Notes under the pieces: generated by a model
What the model was told of the DNA's origin: nothing
Databases searched by the model: none
The model's input: only the letters and a program-made list of their open reading frames with translations
Shown here: in pieces, positions 1-7,715 of the stretch
Layout of the letters: the number at the start of each line of letters is the position of its first letter
Position numbering within the stretch: position 1 is the first letter of the stretch
Assembly (NCBI GenBank): GCA_964455285.1
Contig: CAYVVG010000009.1
Coordinates: 7,155 to 71,154, forward strand
DNA length: 64,000 nt
DNA from: CAIVAT01 sp964455285
GTDB taxonomy: Bacteria; Bacteroidota; Bacteroidia; Bacteroidales; FEN-979
Reading direction: 5' to 3'
Translations under genes and position numbers: made by a program

Positions 1-287
1 ACGAAAATTTTCCCTTCCCGGCGGTGAACCGCTTCGGTGACCTTTCTCCATCCGGCAACCTGGGCGTCGCTGTAAATCCCGGGAATGCGTGCATATCCGA
101 GTCCGTTGGGCGACGGGGAGGTTCCTTCGGTAATGATCAGCCCGGCGCCGGCACGTTGTTCATAATATTTCGCCATCAAATCGTTGGGCACATTGCCGGT
201 CGCACGGCACCGGGTCATCGGCGACATCACGACACGGTTCTTCACTTCGAGGGTGCCCAGTGTATAAGGACTGAATAATCTTTGCAT
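1..287 (-). CDS. Old Yellow Enzyme family NADH:flavin oxidoreductase (partial, N-terminal part)
   Basis: This is the first 95 codons of an FMN-dependent ene-reductase of the Old Yellow Enzyme/NemA family; the rest lies beyond the left edge. The N-terminus begins MQRLFSPYTLGTLEVKNRVV and is followed by SPMTRCRA and YYEQRAGAGLIITEG, the usual start of the TIM barrel that carries FMN. The family reduces activated C=C bonds with NAD(P)H. The start is the ATG at 287. A reverse-strand TATCTTTG box at 423-430 could drive it through a leader of about 130 nt. It diverges from the CoA-transferase genes. The exact substrate cannot be told from this fragment. Confidence 0.85.
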   Translation of the reverse strand, partial: MQRLFSPYTLGTLEVKNRVVMSPMTRCRATGNVPNDLMAKYYEQRAGAGLIITEGTSPSPNGLGYARIPGIYSDAQVAGWRKVTEAVHRREGKIF

Positions 288-422
288 GGTGGTTTGATTT
301 TATGTGAATACCCGGTGTCCCTGCCTGACAGAGGTGCGGCGACCCTGAAATGAACCGGTTTCCCGATGTCTTTTGCCGGGATCTCCCCGTGCCATCGCCG
401 GGGCACATCCGGATTTTTTTTG

Positions 423-430
423 CAAAGATA
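423..430 (-). promoter_or_regulatory. Candidate -7 box TATCTTTG for the ene-reductase gene
   Basis: On the minus strand the sequence reads TATCTTTG, matching the Bacteroidota TAnnTTTG -7 element. It lies back-to-back with the forward promoter at 431-460. No clear TTG was found at the expected upstream distance. Confidence 0.4.
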
Positions 431-460
431 TTGACTTTATTTAGAATTATTTTAAATTTG
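431..460 (+). promoter_or_regulatory. Bacteroidota-type promoter for the CoA-transferase genes
   Basis: TTG at 431-433 and TAAATTTG at 453-460 are separated by 19 nt, which is the ideal spacing for the -33/-7 promoter of this phylum. Transcription would start near 467, about 12 nt before the ATG at 479. Confidence 0.7.
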
Positions 461-478
461 CGGTAGAGTCTTTTCACT

Positions 479-1174
479 ATGAATAAAATAGTCAACAATG
501 CCCGGGAAGCGATCCGGGGAATAGAGAGCCGTATGACCCTGATGCTGGGAGGATTCGGATTGTGCGGGATCCCGGAGAACTGCATCGCCGCCCTGGCCGC
601 GAGCGACATCACGGGGTTGACCTGCATCTCGAACAATGCCGGAGTGGACGGTTTCGGTCTGGGGATGCTTCTTCGCCGGCATCAGATAAAGAAGATGATC
701 TCGTCGTACGTGGGAGAGAACAAGGAATTTGAACGGCAGTTGCTCAGCGGCGAACTCGAAGTAGAGCTGATCCCCCAGGGAACCCTCGCCGAACGCATCC
801 GGGCCGGGGGTGCAGGAATACCGGCATTCTACGTCCCTGCCGGGTATGGTACCGAAGTAGCCGAAGGCAAGACAGTCCGCGAATTCGATGGAAAGATGTT
901 CCTGGAGGAACGCTGGCTCAAGGCCGACTTTGCCATCGTCAAAGCCTGGAAAGGAGACACGAACGGCAACCTGGTCTACCGGCACACGGCCAACAATTTC
1001 AACCAGTCCATGGCCACGGCAGGCCGGATCACCATCGCCGAGGTGGAAGAACTGGTCCCGGCCGGAACCCTCGATCCCAATTGTATCCACACTCCGGGTG
1101 TATATGTGCAGCGTATTTTCCAGGGAACCGGCTATGAAAAACGCATCGAGTTTGTGACGACACGTGACACGTGA
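479..1174 (+). CDS. scoA: 3-oxoacid CoA-transferase, subunit A
   Basis: This is the alpha subunit (231 aa) of a family I CoA-transferase, which moves CoA between succinyl- or acetyl-CoA and acetoacetate or a related acid. The glycine-rich start MLGGFGLCGIPENCI and the internal SNNAGVDGFGLG are typical of subunit A, and the length is normal. Subunit B follows at 1314. The start is the ATG at 479, close to a well-spaced promoter. The last residues (TTRDT) and the TGA stop are encoded within or at the edge of a 7-bp repeat array, so the native C-terminus may have been altered. The acid substrate is not determined; atoD is a possible alternative name. Confidence 0.9.
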   Translation: MNKIVNNAREAIRGIESRMTLMLGGFGLCGIPENCIAALAASDITGLTCISNNAGVDGFGLGMLLRRHQIKKMISSYVGENKEFERQLLSGELEVELIPQGTLAERIRAGGAGIPAFYVPAGYGTEVAEGKTVREFDGKMFLEERWLKADFAIVKAWKGDTNGNLVYRHTANNFNQSMATAGRITIAEVEELVPAGTLDPNCIHTPGVYVQRIFQGTGYEKRIEFVTTRDT

Positions 1175-1301
1175 CACGTGACAGGTGACGCGTGACAGGG
1201 TAAAGAAGTGACAGAGTGACAAAGTGACAAAGTGACAAAGTAACAAGGTTACGGGATCACGGCAAACGTAAATCGTAAATCGTACATCGTACATCGTAAA
1301 T
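1164..1301. repeat. Three adjacent short tandem arrays between scoA and scoB
   Basis: The 139-bp spacer holds three arrays. Positions 1164-1198 have five 7-bp units of the GTGACAC type, 1208-1247 have five 8-bp units of the GTGACAAA type ending in GTAACAAG, and 1267-1301 have five 7-bp CGTAAAT/CGTACAT units. The scoA stop codon (1172-1174) is inside the first array. Such a long spacer inside a two-subunit operon is unusual. Confidence 0.9.
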
Positions 1302-1313
1302 TGAAAACGGTAT

Positions 1314-1970
1314 ATGGCCCTCGACAAGAATGGCATCGCCCGGCGCATCGCCCGCGAACTGAAGGACGGTTACTACGTCAACCTGGGAATCGGGATTCCC
1401 ACCCTGGTGGCCAATTATATTCCCGACGGGGTGCACATCGTTCTCCAGTCGGAGAACGGGTTGCTGGGGATCGGCCCCTTCCCCGTCTCCGGTGCGGTCG
1501 ACCCCGACCTGATCAACGCCGGAAAACAGACCATCACCGCCACGCCGGGGGCTGCCTTTTTCGATTCGGCAGCCAGCTTTGCCATGATCCGGGGCGGACA
1601 TATCGACCTGACCGTGCTGGGCGCATTCGAAGTTTCCGAAACCGGCGATATTGCTTCGTGGAAAATCCCCGGTAAGCTGGTCAAAGGGATGGGCGGAGCC
1701 ATGGACCTGGTCGCCTCGGCCCGGAATATCGTGGTGGCCATGATGCACACCAACCCGCAGGGAGAATCGAAACTCCTGAAAAAGTGTACCCTCCCCTTAA
1801 CAGGTGTCGGTGTCGTGAAAAGGATCGTCACCGACCTGGCGGTGCTGGATGTGACCCCGCGCGGATTCGAACTTCGTGAACGTGCCCCCGGGGTGACCGT
1901 AGAGGAGATCATGCGTGCCACCGAAGGCAGGTTGATCGCGGAAGGTGATATCCCTGAAATAATGCTTTAA
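1314..1970 (+). CDS. scoB: 3-oxoacid CoA-transferase, subunit B
   Basis: This is the beta subunit (218 aa), which carries the catalytic glutamate. The motif QSENGLLGIGPFP contains that Glu, which forms the glutamyl-CoA thioester, and NLGIGIPTLVANYIPDGV is the conserved N-terminal segment. Length is typical. It is co-oriented with scoA and separated only by repeat arrays, so the two are probably one transcript. The ATG at 1314 gives MALDKNGIARRIA, the normal family start. Together the subunits make an active heterodimer or heterotetramer for ketone-body or short-chain acid activation. Confidence 0.92.
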   Translation: MALDKNGIARRIARELKDGYYVNLGIGIPTLVANYIPDGVHIVLQSENGLLGIGPFPVSGAVDPDLINAGKQTITATPGAAFFDSAASFAMIRGGHIDLTVLGAFEVSETGDIASWKIPGKLVKGMGGAMDLVASARNIVVAMMHTNPQGESKLLKKCTLPLTGVGVVKRIVTDLAVLDVTPRGFELRERAPGVTVEEIMRATEGRLIAEGDIPEIML

Positions 1971-2039
1971 AGGCCTGTTCCCGCCCCCCGGGGCATTTCT
2001 CCCCTCGGTGGTGCCGGCATCAGGAGTGGCCCGGCGGGG

Positions 2040-2672
2040 TCAGGACTTTCCTCCCTGTTTCCTGATTTTAATGAGACCCCGGATGAATATGGTCATGGTG
2101 ACGAGCGTTATTCCCAGAATGATATACTCGAGATGATCCACCGAGGCCGGTAATTTCCGGCCAACCAGGTACCCCAGGGGGATCAGGCTCCCTGCCCACA
2201 GGACCGCCCCAAACAGGTTGTAGAGATTGAATTTCCAGAATCCGAGACCGATCGTTCCCGCAAGGATGGGGACGAAAGTCCTCACCACCGGAAGAAAACG
2301 ACCGGCAACGAGGGCAGTGCCACCGTATTTTTCGTAAAACTTCCTGGATTTCTCGAGGTGCCTCTGCTTGAAGAACAGGGTGTCCCCTTTTTTCATGAGG
2401 GCATGCCCGAAGTAATACCCTGTTAAATACCCGGTGACGTTGCCGGCCACCGCAGCCGCAGCCACAGCCGGAACGAGGAGCCACAGCTCGACGGTGAGGT
2501 CGGTTCCGCAAAGGATCCCTGCCGTGACCAACAGGGCATCGCCCGGAAAAATAAAACCAAAGATCAGGCCTGTTTCGGCAAAAATAACCAGCAACAGGAG
2601 GGTCAGCCCTCCGTAATGGATCAGCTTCTCGGAATTGACAAGGATCTCCAGGTAATCAGTGAAATTCTCCAT
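2040..2672 (-). CDS. DedA family (VTT-domain) membrane protein
   Basis: This 210-aa inner-membrane protein of the DedA/VTT family belongs to a group linked to lipid carrier flipping and membrane homeostasis. Family signatures are visible: FIFPGDALLVTAGIL in the first half, and GRFLPVVRTFVPILAG, which matches the G-R-F-x-P-x-x-R-T-x-x-P-x-x-A-G consensus. Several hydrophobic segments are present, and the C-terminus is basic (IRKQGGKS). It starts 9 nt downstream of the 73-aa gene at 2682-2903, so the pair is likely one transcript. The transported or flipped substrate is unknown. Confidence 0.9.
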   Translation of the reverse strand: MENFTDYLEILVNSEKLIHYGGLTLLLLVIFAETGLIFGFIFPGDALLVTAGILCGTDLTVELWLLVPAVAAAAVAGNVTGYLTGYYFGHALMKKGDTLFFKQRHLEKSRKFYEKYGGTALVAGRFLPVVRTFVPILAGTIGLGFWKFNLYNLFGAVLWAGSLIPLGYLVGRKLPASVDHLEYIILGITLVTMTIFIRGLIKIRKQGGKS

Positions 2673-2681
2673 CCTGCAGGG

Positions 2682-2903
2682 TCACTGTTTCGTGATCTCT
2701 GCATAGATCCTCAGGATCTCCTCCTTGTATCCTGCAGGCGCCTCGACATACCCCCAGCCGAATTCCATTCCCATGATGCCCCCGAGTGCTGTGTCGTCGG
2801 AGGTGACGATGCCATGGGGTATGTTGCGGTCGTTGAGCACTTCGTCGAGAAGGCCTGCCTCGAATTCATTGTTCAGAATAAGGATCTTTTCGAAAGTTTC
2901 CAT
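2682..2903 (-). CDS. Small DUF2007-like protein
   Basis: This 73-aa cytoplasmic protein begins METFEKILILNNEFEAGLLD. The pattern of a beta strand, a helix with E-A-x-x-L, then a P-H-G-I-V segment resembles the DUF2007 ('putative signal transducing protein') fold, which is PII-like in shape. It probably precedes dedA in an operon. Upstream, a reverse TATCTTAG resembles a weak -7 box. The function is unknown and the family call rests on pattern only. Confidence 0.65.
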   Translation of the reverse strand: METFEKILILNNEFEAGLLDEVLNDRNIPHGIVTSDDTALGGIMGMEFGWGYVEAPAGYKEEILRIYAEITKQ

Positions 2904-2950
2904 GGTCAGTGAATTTTCCTCTAAGATACGAACCTTTCGCCGATTTCTGC

Positions 2951-3556
2951 TTATGCTTTGACGGTTTTCTGAAAGGGATTGAGGACCGAAAAGATCGACC
3001 GGCTGCGATGGTCGAAATATCCTCCGCTGACGACTTTTACCTCGTCGATCGTATAAAATGCCGTTGGATTGTACTGCTTGATGATGCCGATGACGTACGG
3101 GGCCTCCTTTCTGCGGATGGTGGTGAACAACATCTTGGTGGGCCCCATCATCCCGTCGACCGGCACCACGGTAACACCGAAATTCTCCGCCCTCAGATGA
3201 TTGATCAATTCGGTGGTATCCCGTTTGGGAATGACCCGGATCACGACATTGCCGATGGAGAGCTTTTCCTCCAGCAATATACCGAAAAAGTTTCCGGCGG
3301 CGTAGCCTCCTGCAAACGCCAGGTAGCAGTATATGTTATCGAGTTGCTTCATGATCTGCCCGATCGCCACCAGCCAGATGAACGACTCGAAAAAGGCGAA
3401 AAGGGGTGCCAGCCGCTTCAGGCCTTTGGCGGCGAAGATCAGGCGCAAAGTGCCGATCGACTGGTCGATGATCCGGAACAGGAAGATCAGCAGAGGAAGC
3501 ACGACGTACATGAAGGTCGTGTTGTCGAAAAAACGGGAAAAATAGTCCAGGCTCAT
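2951..3556 (-). CDS. UPF0316 (DUF5698/DUF2179) membrane protein
   Basis: This 201-aa protein has an N-terminal membrane part with three likely helices (VLPLLIFLFRIIDQSIGTLR, LAPLFAFFESFIWLVAIGQI, YCYLAFAGGYAAGNFFGILL) and a C-terminal soluble domain of about 90 residues. That order, and the D-x-x-x-G-T-x-R and E-x-x-x-W motifs, match the UPF0316 family, whose C-terminal part is DUF2179. The physiological role is not known. It is followed on the same strand by the DUF2007-like and dedA genes after 47 nt, so all three may be cotranscribed. Confidence 0.8.
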   Translation of the reverse strand: MSLDYFSRFFDNTTFMYVVLPLLIFLFRIIDQSIGTLRLIFAAKGLKRLAPLFAFFESFIWLVAIGQIMKQLDNIYCYLAFAGGYAAGNFFGILLEEKLSIGNVVIRVIPKRDTTELINHLRAENFGVTVVPVDGMMGPTKMLFTTIRRKEAPYVIGIIKQYNPTAFYTIDEVKVVSGGYFDHRSRSIFSVLNPFQKTVKA

Positions 3557-3721
3557 AGGTACAGTTATTTACACCGGGGAAACGCACAAAACAGCCCGTG
3601 CGCCTTTTTCACCTTTGGCGCCGCGAACCACTTCTGAATGATCGCTCCGGAACACCATCCGGAGAGCCGGCATGTTCGTTTCCGGCCGTTATGCAATAAT
3701 AGGATTTTTTATGATCCGGCG

Positions 3722-3976
3722 TTACCGGGTCTTTCTTGCAGGCACCCCGACCGGCCGGAAGCGTTTCCAGGCCGACCAGGCTCCGTAACCGGCGAGGAAA
3801 ATGATCCCTGCGGAGAGAATGCCCGGATGTGCCTGGAAATGTTCAGAGGCCGAATGGCAGAGGACTGTGTAGATATCCCGGAATGCATGGGCAAGAGGGG
3901 CGAACAGTCCCGGAAAAGCGGAGATGATGACCTGGAAAATGTCGAACGATGCAAGGATGTGCGAAAGGGTTTCCAT
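3722..3976 (-). CDS. Hypothetical small membrane protein
   Basis: This 84-aa product, METLSHILASFDIFQVIISA at its start, has one clear hydrophobic helix near the C-terminus (ILSAGIIFLAGYGAWSAW) followed by a basic tail. No family is recognised. Support for it being real comes from a reverse TAATTTTG -7 box at 3996-4003, which places the transcription start about 13 nt before the ATG. Overlapping frames on both strands are also open, so the call is tentative. Confidence 0.45.
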   Translation of the reverse strand: METLSHILASFDIFQVIISAFPGLFAPLAHAFRDIYTVLCHSASEHFQAHPGILSAGIIFLAGYGAWSAWKRFRPVGVPARKTR

Positions 3977-3995
3977 GGGTGGCTGAAGTTTGATT

Positions 3996-4003
3996 CAAAA
4001 TTA
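3996..4003 (-). promoter_or_regulatory. Candidate -7 box TAATTTTG
   Basis: The minus strand reads TAATTTTG just upstream of the small gene at 3722-3976, matching TAnnTTTG. Confidence 0.4.
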
Positions 4004-4140
4004 CTCCCGACCCGCCGCCGGAGAAAACGATTATCGACGAACAGGAGCAAACAGGGGGGTGAATGACGAAGGGAGGAGGTCGAAAGACAGGGTCGCGAAG
4101 CAGTGCATGAGTTCGGGAGTGTGGGAAGCGAAAGGTTTGG

Positions 4141-4148
4141 TACTTTTG
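4141..4148 (+). promoter_or_regulatory. Candidate -7 box TACTTTTG for alkaline phosphatase
   Basis: TACTTTTG lies 23 nt before the ATG at 4172. It supports that start over an in-frame ATG at 4103, which would lie upstream of the promoter. Confidence 0.55.
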
Positions 4149-4171
4149 CGGGGATTTTAAGGCATGCTTTT

Positions 4172-5593
4172 ATGTTCCGGACGATTCTGATTGCCACCTT
4201 GTTCACCGGGGGCTTATTCTATACTCCATCCATAGCTAAGAAAACCGGTCCGCTGCCGGTCCCTAAGAACGTGATCCTCCTCATCGCCGACGGGGCAGGT
4301 TTCAACCATCACCAGGCAGCGAAATATTACCTGGGCATCAGGACACTCGTCCATGAACAATTTCCTGTCCGCCTTGCCGTGGGCACCTATCCGGCCCTGG
4401 CGGGAGAATATGACGCCGGTAAACCGGGCAGCAATTACCTGGCCGGGGGTTATGATCCTTCAAAAGCATGGAACGACACCGCTTTCCTGAAACGGGATTT
4501 CACCGAATCAGCAGCGGCAGCCACTGCCCTGGCCACCGGTGTGAAAACCTATAACAATTCCATCGGGATGTCGGTTTCGGGCGATTCGTTGGAGAACCTG
4601 GTCGAACGGGCGAAGAAAACAGGCAGGTCGGCCGGGGTCGTAACCTCCGTCGAATTCGCTCACGCGACCCCGGCGGGATTTGTCACCCATAACCGATCCC
4701 GGATCAATTACCGCGAAATTGCTGCCGCCATGCTTTTCGACAGCCGCTGCGACGTGATCATGGGATGCGGCGACCCCGGGTTCGACGACAACGGCGTGGC
4801 CCTGCCCGGGAAATGGAAGGATAGTAAATATGTGGCCGACAGCGTGTTGTGGTGTCAGTTGATCGCGGGCACCGGAACCCGGGTCAGTTTTCCTTTCGCG
4901 GGCAAGACCCGGACCGTGGAGGATGTGAACGGAGACAAAAAGCCGGATCCCTGGACGGTTGTCCGTGACCGCGCAGAGTTCAGAAACCTGCAGGAGGGGA
5001 AAACACCCCGACGTGTGCTGGGTGTGCCAAAAGTTTACCAAACGCTCCAGGAAAGCCGTAAACCGTTGAACGGCGAAACAAAAGACTCACCACCGTTTGT
5101 CACTCCCCTGAATACAGCCGTCCCGACACTGGCCGAGATGGTGGGCGGCGCGCTGAATGTGCTCGACAATAATCCGAAAGGGTTCTTCCTGATGGTGGAA
5201 GGCGGAGCCGTTGACTGGGCGGCCCATTCCAACAGGAAAGGCAGGCTGATCGAAGAGATGTCGGCTTTCTTCGAAGCTGTTGACAGGGTGGTCGCCTGGG
5301 TGGAACAGGAAAGCGACTGGCAGGAAACACTGGTCATCGTCACCGCGGACCATGAAACCGGGCTTCTCTGGGGCGACCAGCCTTTCGCAGCTTTGAGCGA
5401 CCATGGGAAGGGGGCCCTTCCGGGAATGACCTTTTATTCGGGAAATCATACGGGTTCGCTGGTTCCTCTTTTCGCCAAAGGCGCTGCCAGCGAACTGATC
5501 CCCCTCTTTGCCGACGAATATGACAGCATCCGGGGACCTTTCCTCCAAAACACCGAGGTCGCCCAGTTGATCAGGCTTTTGTGGAATAAGTGA
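4172..5593 (+). CDS. Alkaline phosphatase (PhoA superfamily, exported)
   Basis: This 473-aa exported metal-dependent phosphomonoesterase starts with a signal peptide (MFRTILIATLFTGGLFYTPS). Superfamily motifs occur in order: VILLIADGAGFNHHQAAKYY with the metal-binding Asp, FTESAAAATALATGVKT containing the Ser nucleophile, MVEGGAVDWAAHSN, VTADHETG, and GNHTGSLVPLFAKG near the end. These place two zinc ions around the nucleophile. The start at 4172 was chosen because it gives the signal peptide and follows a -7 box. It converges with a 5'-nucleotidase, which suggests a shared role in extracellular phosphate and nucleotide salvage. A 14-unit octamer array begins right after the stop codon. Confidence 0.93.
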   Translation: MFRTILIATLFTGGLFYTPSIAKKTGPLPVPKNVILLIADGAGFNHHQAAKYYLGIRTLVHEQFPVRLAVGTYPALAGEYDAGKPGSNYLAGGYDPSKAWNDTAFLKRDFTESAAAATALATGVKTYNNSIGMSVSGDSLENLVERAKKTGRSAGVVTSVEFAHATPAGFVTHNRSRINYREIAAAMLFDSRCDVIMGCGDPGFDDNGVALPGKWKDSKYVADSVLWCQLIAGTGTRVSFPFAGKTRTVEDVNGDKKPDPWTVVRDRAEFRNLQEGKTPRRVLGVPKVYQTLQESRKPLNGETKDSPPFVTPLNTAVPTLAEMVGGALNVLDNNPKGFFLMVEGGAVDWAAHSNRKGRLIEEMSAFFEAVDRVVAWVEQESDWQETLVIVTADHETGLLWGDQPFAALSDHGKGALPGMTFYSGNHTGSLVPLFAKGAASELIPLFADEYDSIRGPFLQNTEVAQLIRLLWNK

Positions 5594-5596
5594 AGG

Positions 5597-5708
5597 GTAA
5601 CAGGGTGACAGGGTAACAGGGTGACAGAGTAACAGAGTGACAGAGTAACAGAGTAACAGAGTGACAGAGTAACAGAGTAACAGAGTAACAGAGTAACAGA
5701 GTGACCAA
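5597..5708. repeat. 14-unit octamer array (GTAACAGA/GTGACAGA)
   Basis: Fourteen 8-bp units alternate between GTAACAGR and GTGACAGR and end with GTGACCAA. The array starts four bases after the TGA of the alkaline phosphatase gene and fills the convergent spacer with the 5'-nucleotidase gene. The only systematic variation is at unit position 3 (A or G) and position 8. Confidence 0.95.
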
Positions 5709-5796
5709 GTGAAATTGGCGACTGACGGCCGGCCGGGCAGGGTTGACGGGTGACGAAAGGGACAGGGGTGCCGTTGCTCACCCGATATGTCCGGAC

Positions 5797-7239
5797 CTAT
5801 GGCTGGCTTTTGATGTTGGCCCGTTTTACGCCGGAATAGTTCACCGTGCCGACGGTGCGGAGGTAACGGATCAGGGCCTCCGAAGTGGTAAGTGTGGACA
5901 GGGTACCCGGATCCTTGTGGTCAAATCGATAGGTGCCGGCAATATAGTTGTTCAATGCCACGGAATACTCGCTTTTTGGATCCAGCGGTTTCCCCGAAAG
6001 GTCGAACATCTCCACGTTTGAACAGGTCCCGTCAGAGTCGCCGGTCAGGGTATAGGTCATGCCCGACACTTGCAGGTCGATGGCTTTTTGATGCTTGTAA
6101 CCGTAGCAGATCAGGGACCGGATCTCGTCGGGGGTCATGGAATAGATGACGATCGGGTTGTTGAACGGGTCAAGTTTGTACACATCCTTCAGTGTGATAT
6201 CCCCTGCGGCAAGGCCGGAGATCCGGATCCCTCCCCGGTTCTGGAAGGCGAAATCGACTTTAAGCTGATGCGTGACCGCATCGGTCATCAGGCTGCCCAG
6301 TTCATCGATGCCTTCGATGGGGCCCCCGGCACAACCCACCACCTCCCTGAACTCAGGGTTATCATTGACCGTCCGTATATATTCCATCAATCCGGGGTTT
6401 TCCTTTTGGAGTGCCGAAAGGGCGATCACCTCTTCGTTGCGGCCGGTCACTTTCCCATCGGTAACGGTGAGGGTGGTTTTTCCGATATGTTTCAGCTGGG
6501 CTCCTGCCTGAACGATCATCACGCCATTTTCCATTCTTGGCTTTTCAAGCAGGGTATGTGAATGTCCCCCGATGATCAGGTCGAACTCGGGCACCGAATC
6601 GGCCAGCCGGAGGTCTTCCTCCAGGCCGAGGTGAGAGAGGGCGATCAGCACTTCATACCGGTTCTTCAGCCATGCATATTCCCTGGCTTTCGAGACTCCG
6701 TTCACGAACCTGACATCCTTCATGTTGGAGGGATGGGCGCTGGGCAAACCGTTATTATCGAGTTGGATGACCCCCAGGAGGGCAATGGATATGTCGTCAC
6801 CCGCTTTGAGCACGGTGTAAGGCTTCAAAGGGCCTATCTCCGCGCCGCTCCCGTCGGTATTGCAGCTCAGGAAGGGAAATTCGGCCTGGACCATCCGGCG
6901 TTTCAAGAGGGTTTGTCCCATGTCGAATTCATGGTTTCCCAGGGCGCTGGCCGTAAACCCGCACCGGTTCATCAGTTCGATCATAGGGGCTCCCTTATCG
7001 GGCACCATGTCGACCACCGGGTTGCCTGTAAAGTTGTCGCCGGCTGAAACCAGGAATACAAACGGATGGATGCTGCGGAGGCTGTCGGCCAGGTAGGCCA
7101 CTTTCCCGAGGTTATCGATCTTGGAATGCATGTCGTTGACATGCAGAATGATGATCTCTGTTTTCCTGACCTGCGAGAACAAGGAGGTCGAAACGAGAAG
7201 GAGGGTCCCGGCAAGCAAAGAGAAGTAACGGCGGTTCAT
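5797..7239 (-). CDS. Exported 5'-nucleotidase / metallophosphatase (UshA-like)
   Basis: This 480-aa two-domain enzyme dephosphorylates extracellular nucleotides or related esters. After a signal peptide (MNRRYFSLLAGTLLLVSTSL) the calcineurin-type metal site appears in order: ILHVNDMHSKID, SAGDNFTGNP, LGNHEFDMG and IGGHSHTLL. The C-terminal 5'-nucleotidase substrate domain shows QNRGGIRISGLAAGDIT and LDPFNNPIV. The ATG at 7239 is preferred because it begins the signal peptide and sits 15 nt after a TACCTTTG box; an upstream in-frame start at 7269 would lie outside the transcript. It is divergent from arfB and convergent with alkaline phosphatase. Confidence 0.93.
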   Translation of the reverse strand: MNRRYFSLLAGTLLLVSTSLFSQVRKTEIIILHVNDMHSKIDNLGKVAYLADSLRSIHPFVFLVSAGDNFTGNPVVDMVPDKGAPMIELMNRCGFTASALGNHEFDMGQTLLKRRMVQAEFPFLSCNTDGSGAEIGPLKPYTVLKAGDDISIALLGVIQLDNNGLPSAHPSNMKDVRFVNGVSKAREYAWLKNRYEVLIALSHLGLEEDLRLADSVPEFDLIIGGHSHTLLEKPRMENGVMIVQAGAQLKHIGKTTLTVTDGKVTGRNEEVIALSALQKENPGLMEYIRTVNDNPEFREVVGCAGGPIEGIDELGSLMTDAVTHQLKVDFAFQNRGGIRISGLAAGDITLKDVYKLDPFNNPIVIYSMTPDEIRSLICYGYKHQKAIDLQVSGMTYTLTGDSDGTCSNVEMFDLSGKPLDPKSEYSVALNNYIAGTYRFDHKDPGTLSTLTTSEALIRYLRTVGTVNYSGVKRANIKSQP

Positions 7240-7253
7240 GGCGATCGTTTGTA

Positions 7254-7261
7254 CAAAGGTA
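7254..7261 (-). promoter_or_regulatory. Candidate -7 box TACCTTTG for the 5'-nucleotidase
   Basis: The reverse strand reads TACCTTTG 15 nt before the ATG at 7239, which supports that start codon. Confidence 0.5.
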
Positions 7262-7289
7262 CGAAACAACCTACATCCCGGAATATGCT

Positions 7290-7297
7290 TATTTTTG
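7290..7297 (+). promoter_or_regulatory. Candidate -7 box TATTTTTG for arfB
   Basis: TATTTTTG lies only 4 nt before the GTG at 7302. Transcription would start at or just after that codon, so translation may be leaderless or may begin at GTG 7311 or TTG 7314. Confidence 0.4.
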
Positions 7298-7301
7298 TCC
7301 G

Positions 7302-7715
7302 GTGGGTACTGTGTTGGATGACCGTGATTTTTCTGCCGAACTCCGTTTCAGCGCATCCCGCAGTAGCGGTCCCGGCGGGCAGAACGTGAACAAGGTGAGC
7401 ACGAAAATGGAACTGCGCTTTCTTGTCGCCGCCTCCATGCTGCTTTCAGATGCCGAAAAGGAAATGGTCCTCAGCAGGCTGGCTACCAGGATCAATGCAG
7501 CAGGGGAACTGGTACTTGTATCGCAATCGGAACGGTCACAGCAACAGAATAAAGATAAAGTCACCGAAAAATTTTACACGATGATCACATCGGCACTGCG
7601 CCCATTAAAAAAGAGAAAACCCACGAAACCGACGCAGGCATCCGTTGCCGAACGTCTGGATGCCAAGCACAGGCAATCGGAGAAGAAGGTGGGGAGGAAA
7701 GTTGGCTATGCATGA
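7302..7715 (+). CDS. arfB: Alternative ribosome-rescue factor ArfB (peptidyl-tRNA hydrolase)
   Basis: This 137-aa stand-alone GGQ-domain protein hydrolyses peptidyl-tRNA on ribosomes stalled at mRNA ends. The core reads FSASRSSGPGGQNVNKVSTK, with the GGQ catalytic loop and its conserved flanks. The C-terminal tail is strongly basic (RPLKKRKPTKPTQ, KHRQSEKKVGRKVGYA), as needed to enter the empty mRNA channel. No ATG is available before the GGQ motif, so a GTG or TTG start is required. The stop overlaps the AraC regulator start by 8 nt (ATGCATGA), which suggests translational coupling. Confidence 0.92.
   Translation: MGTVLDDRDFSAELRFSASRSSGPGGQNVNKVSTKMELRFLVAASMLLSDAEKEMVLSRLATRINAAGELVLVSQSERSQQQNKDKVTEKFYTMITSALRPLKKRKPTKPTQASVAERLDAKHRQSEKKVGRKVGYA

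Noticed and set aside
3638..4066. Forward open frame overlapping the small membrane gene
   Set aside because: No recognisable features; the reverse gene has a hydrophobic helix and a -7 box.
5597..5708. CRISPR array
   Set aside because: Units of 8 bp without spacers are simple tandem repeats. No cas gene is present.
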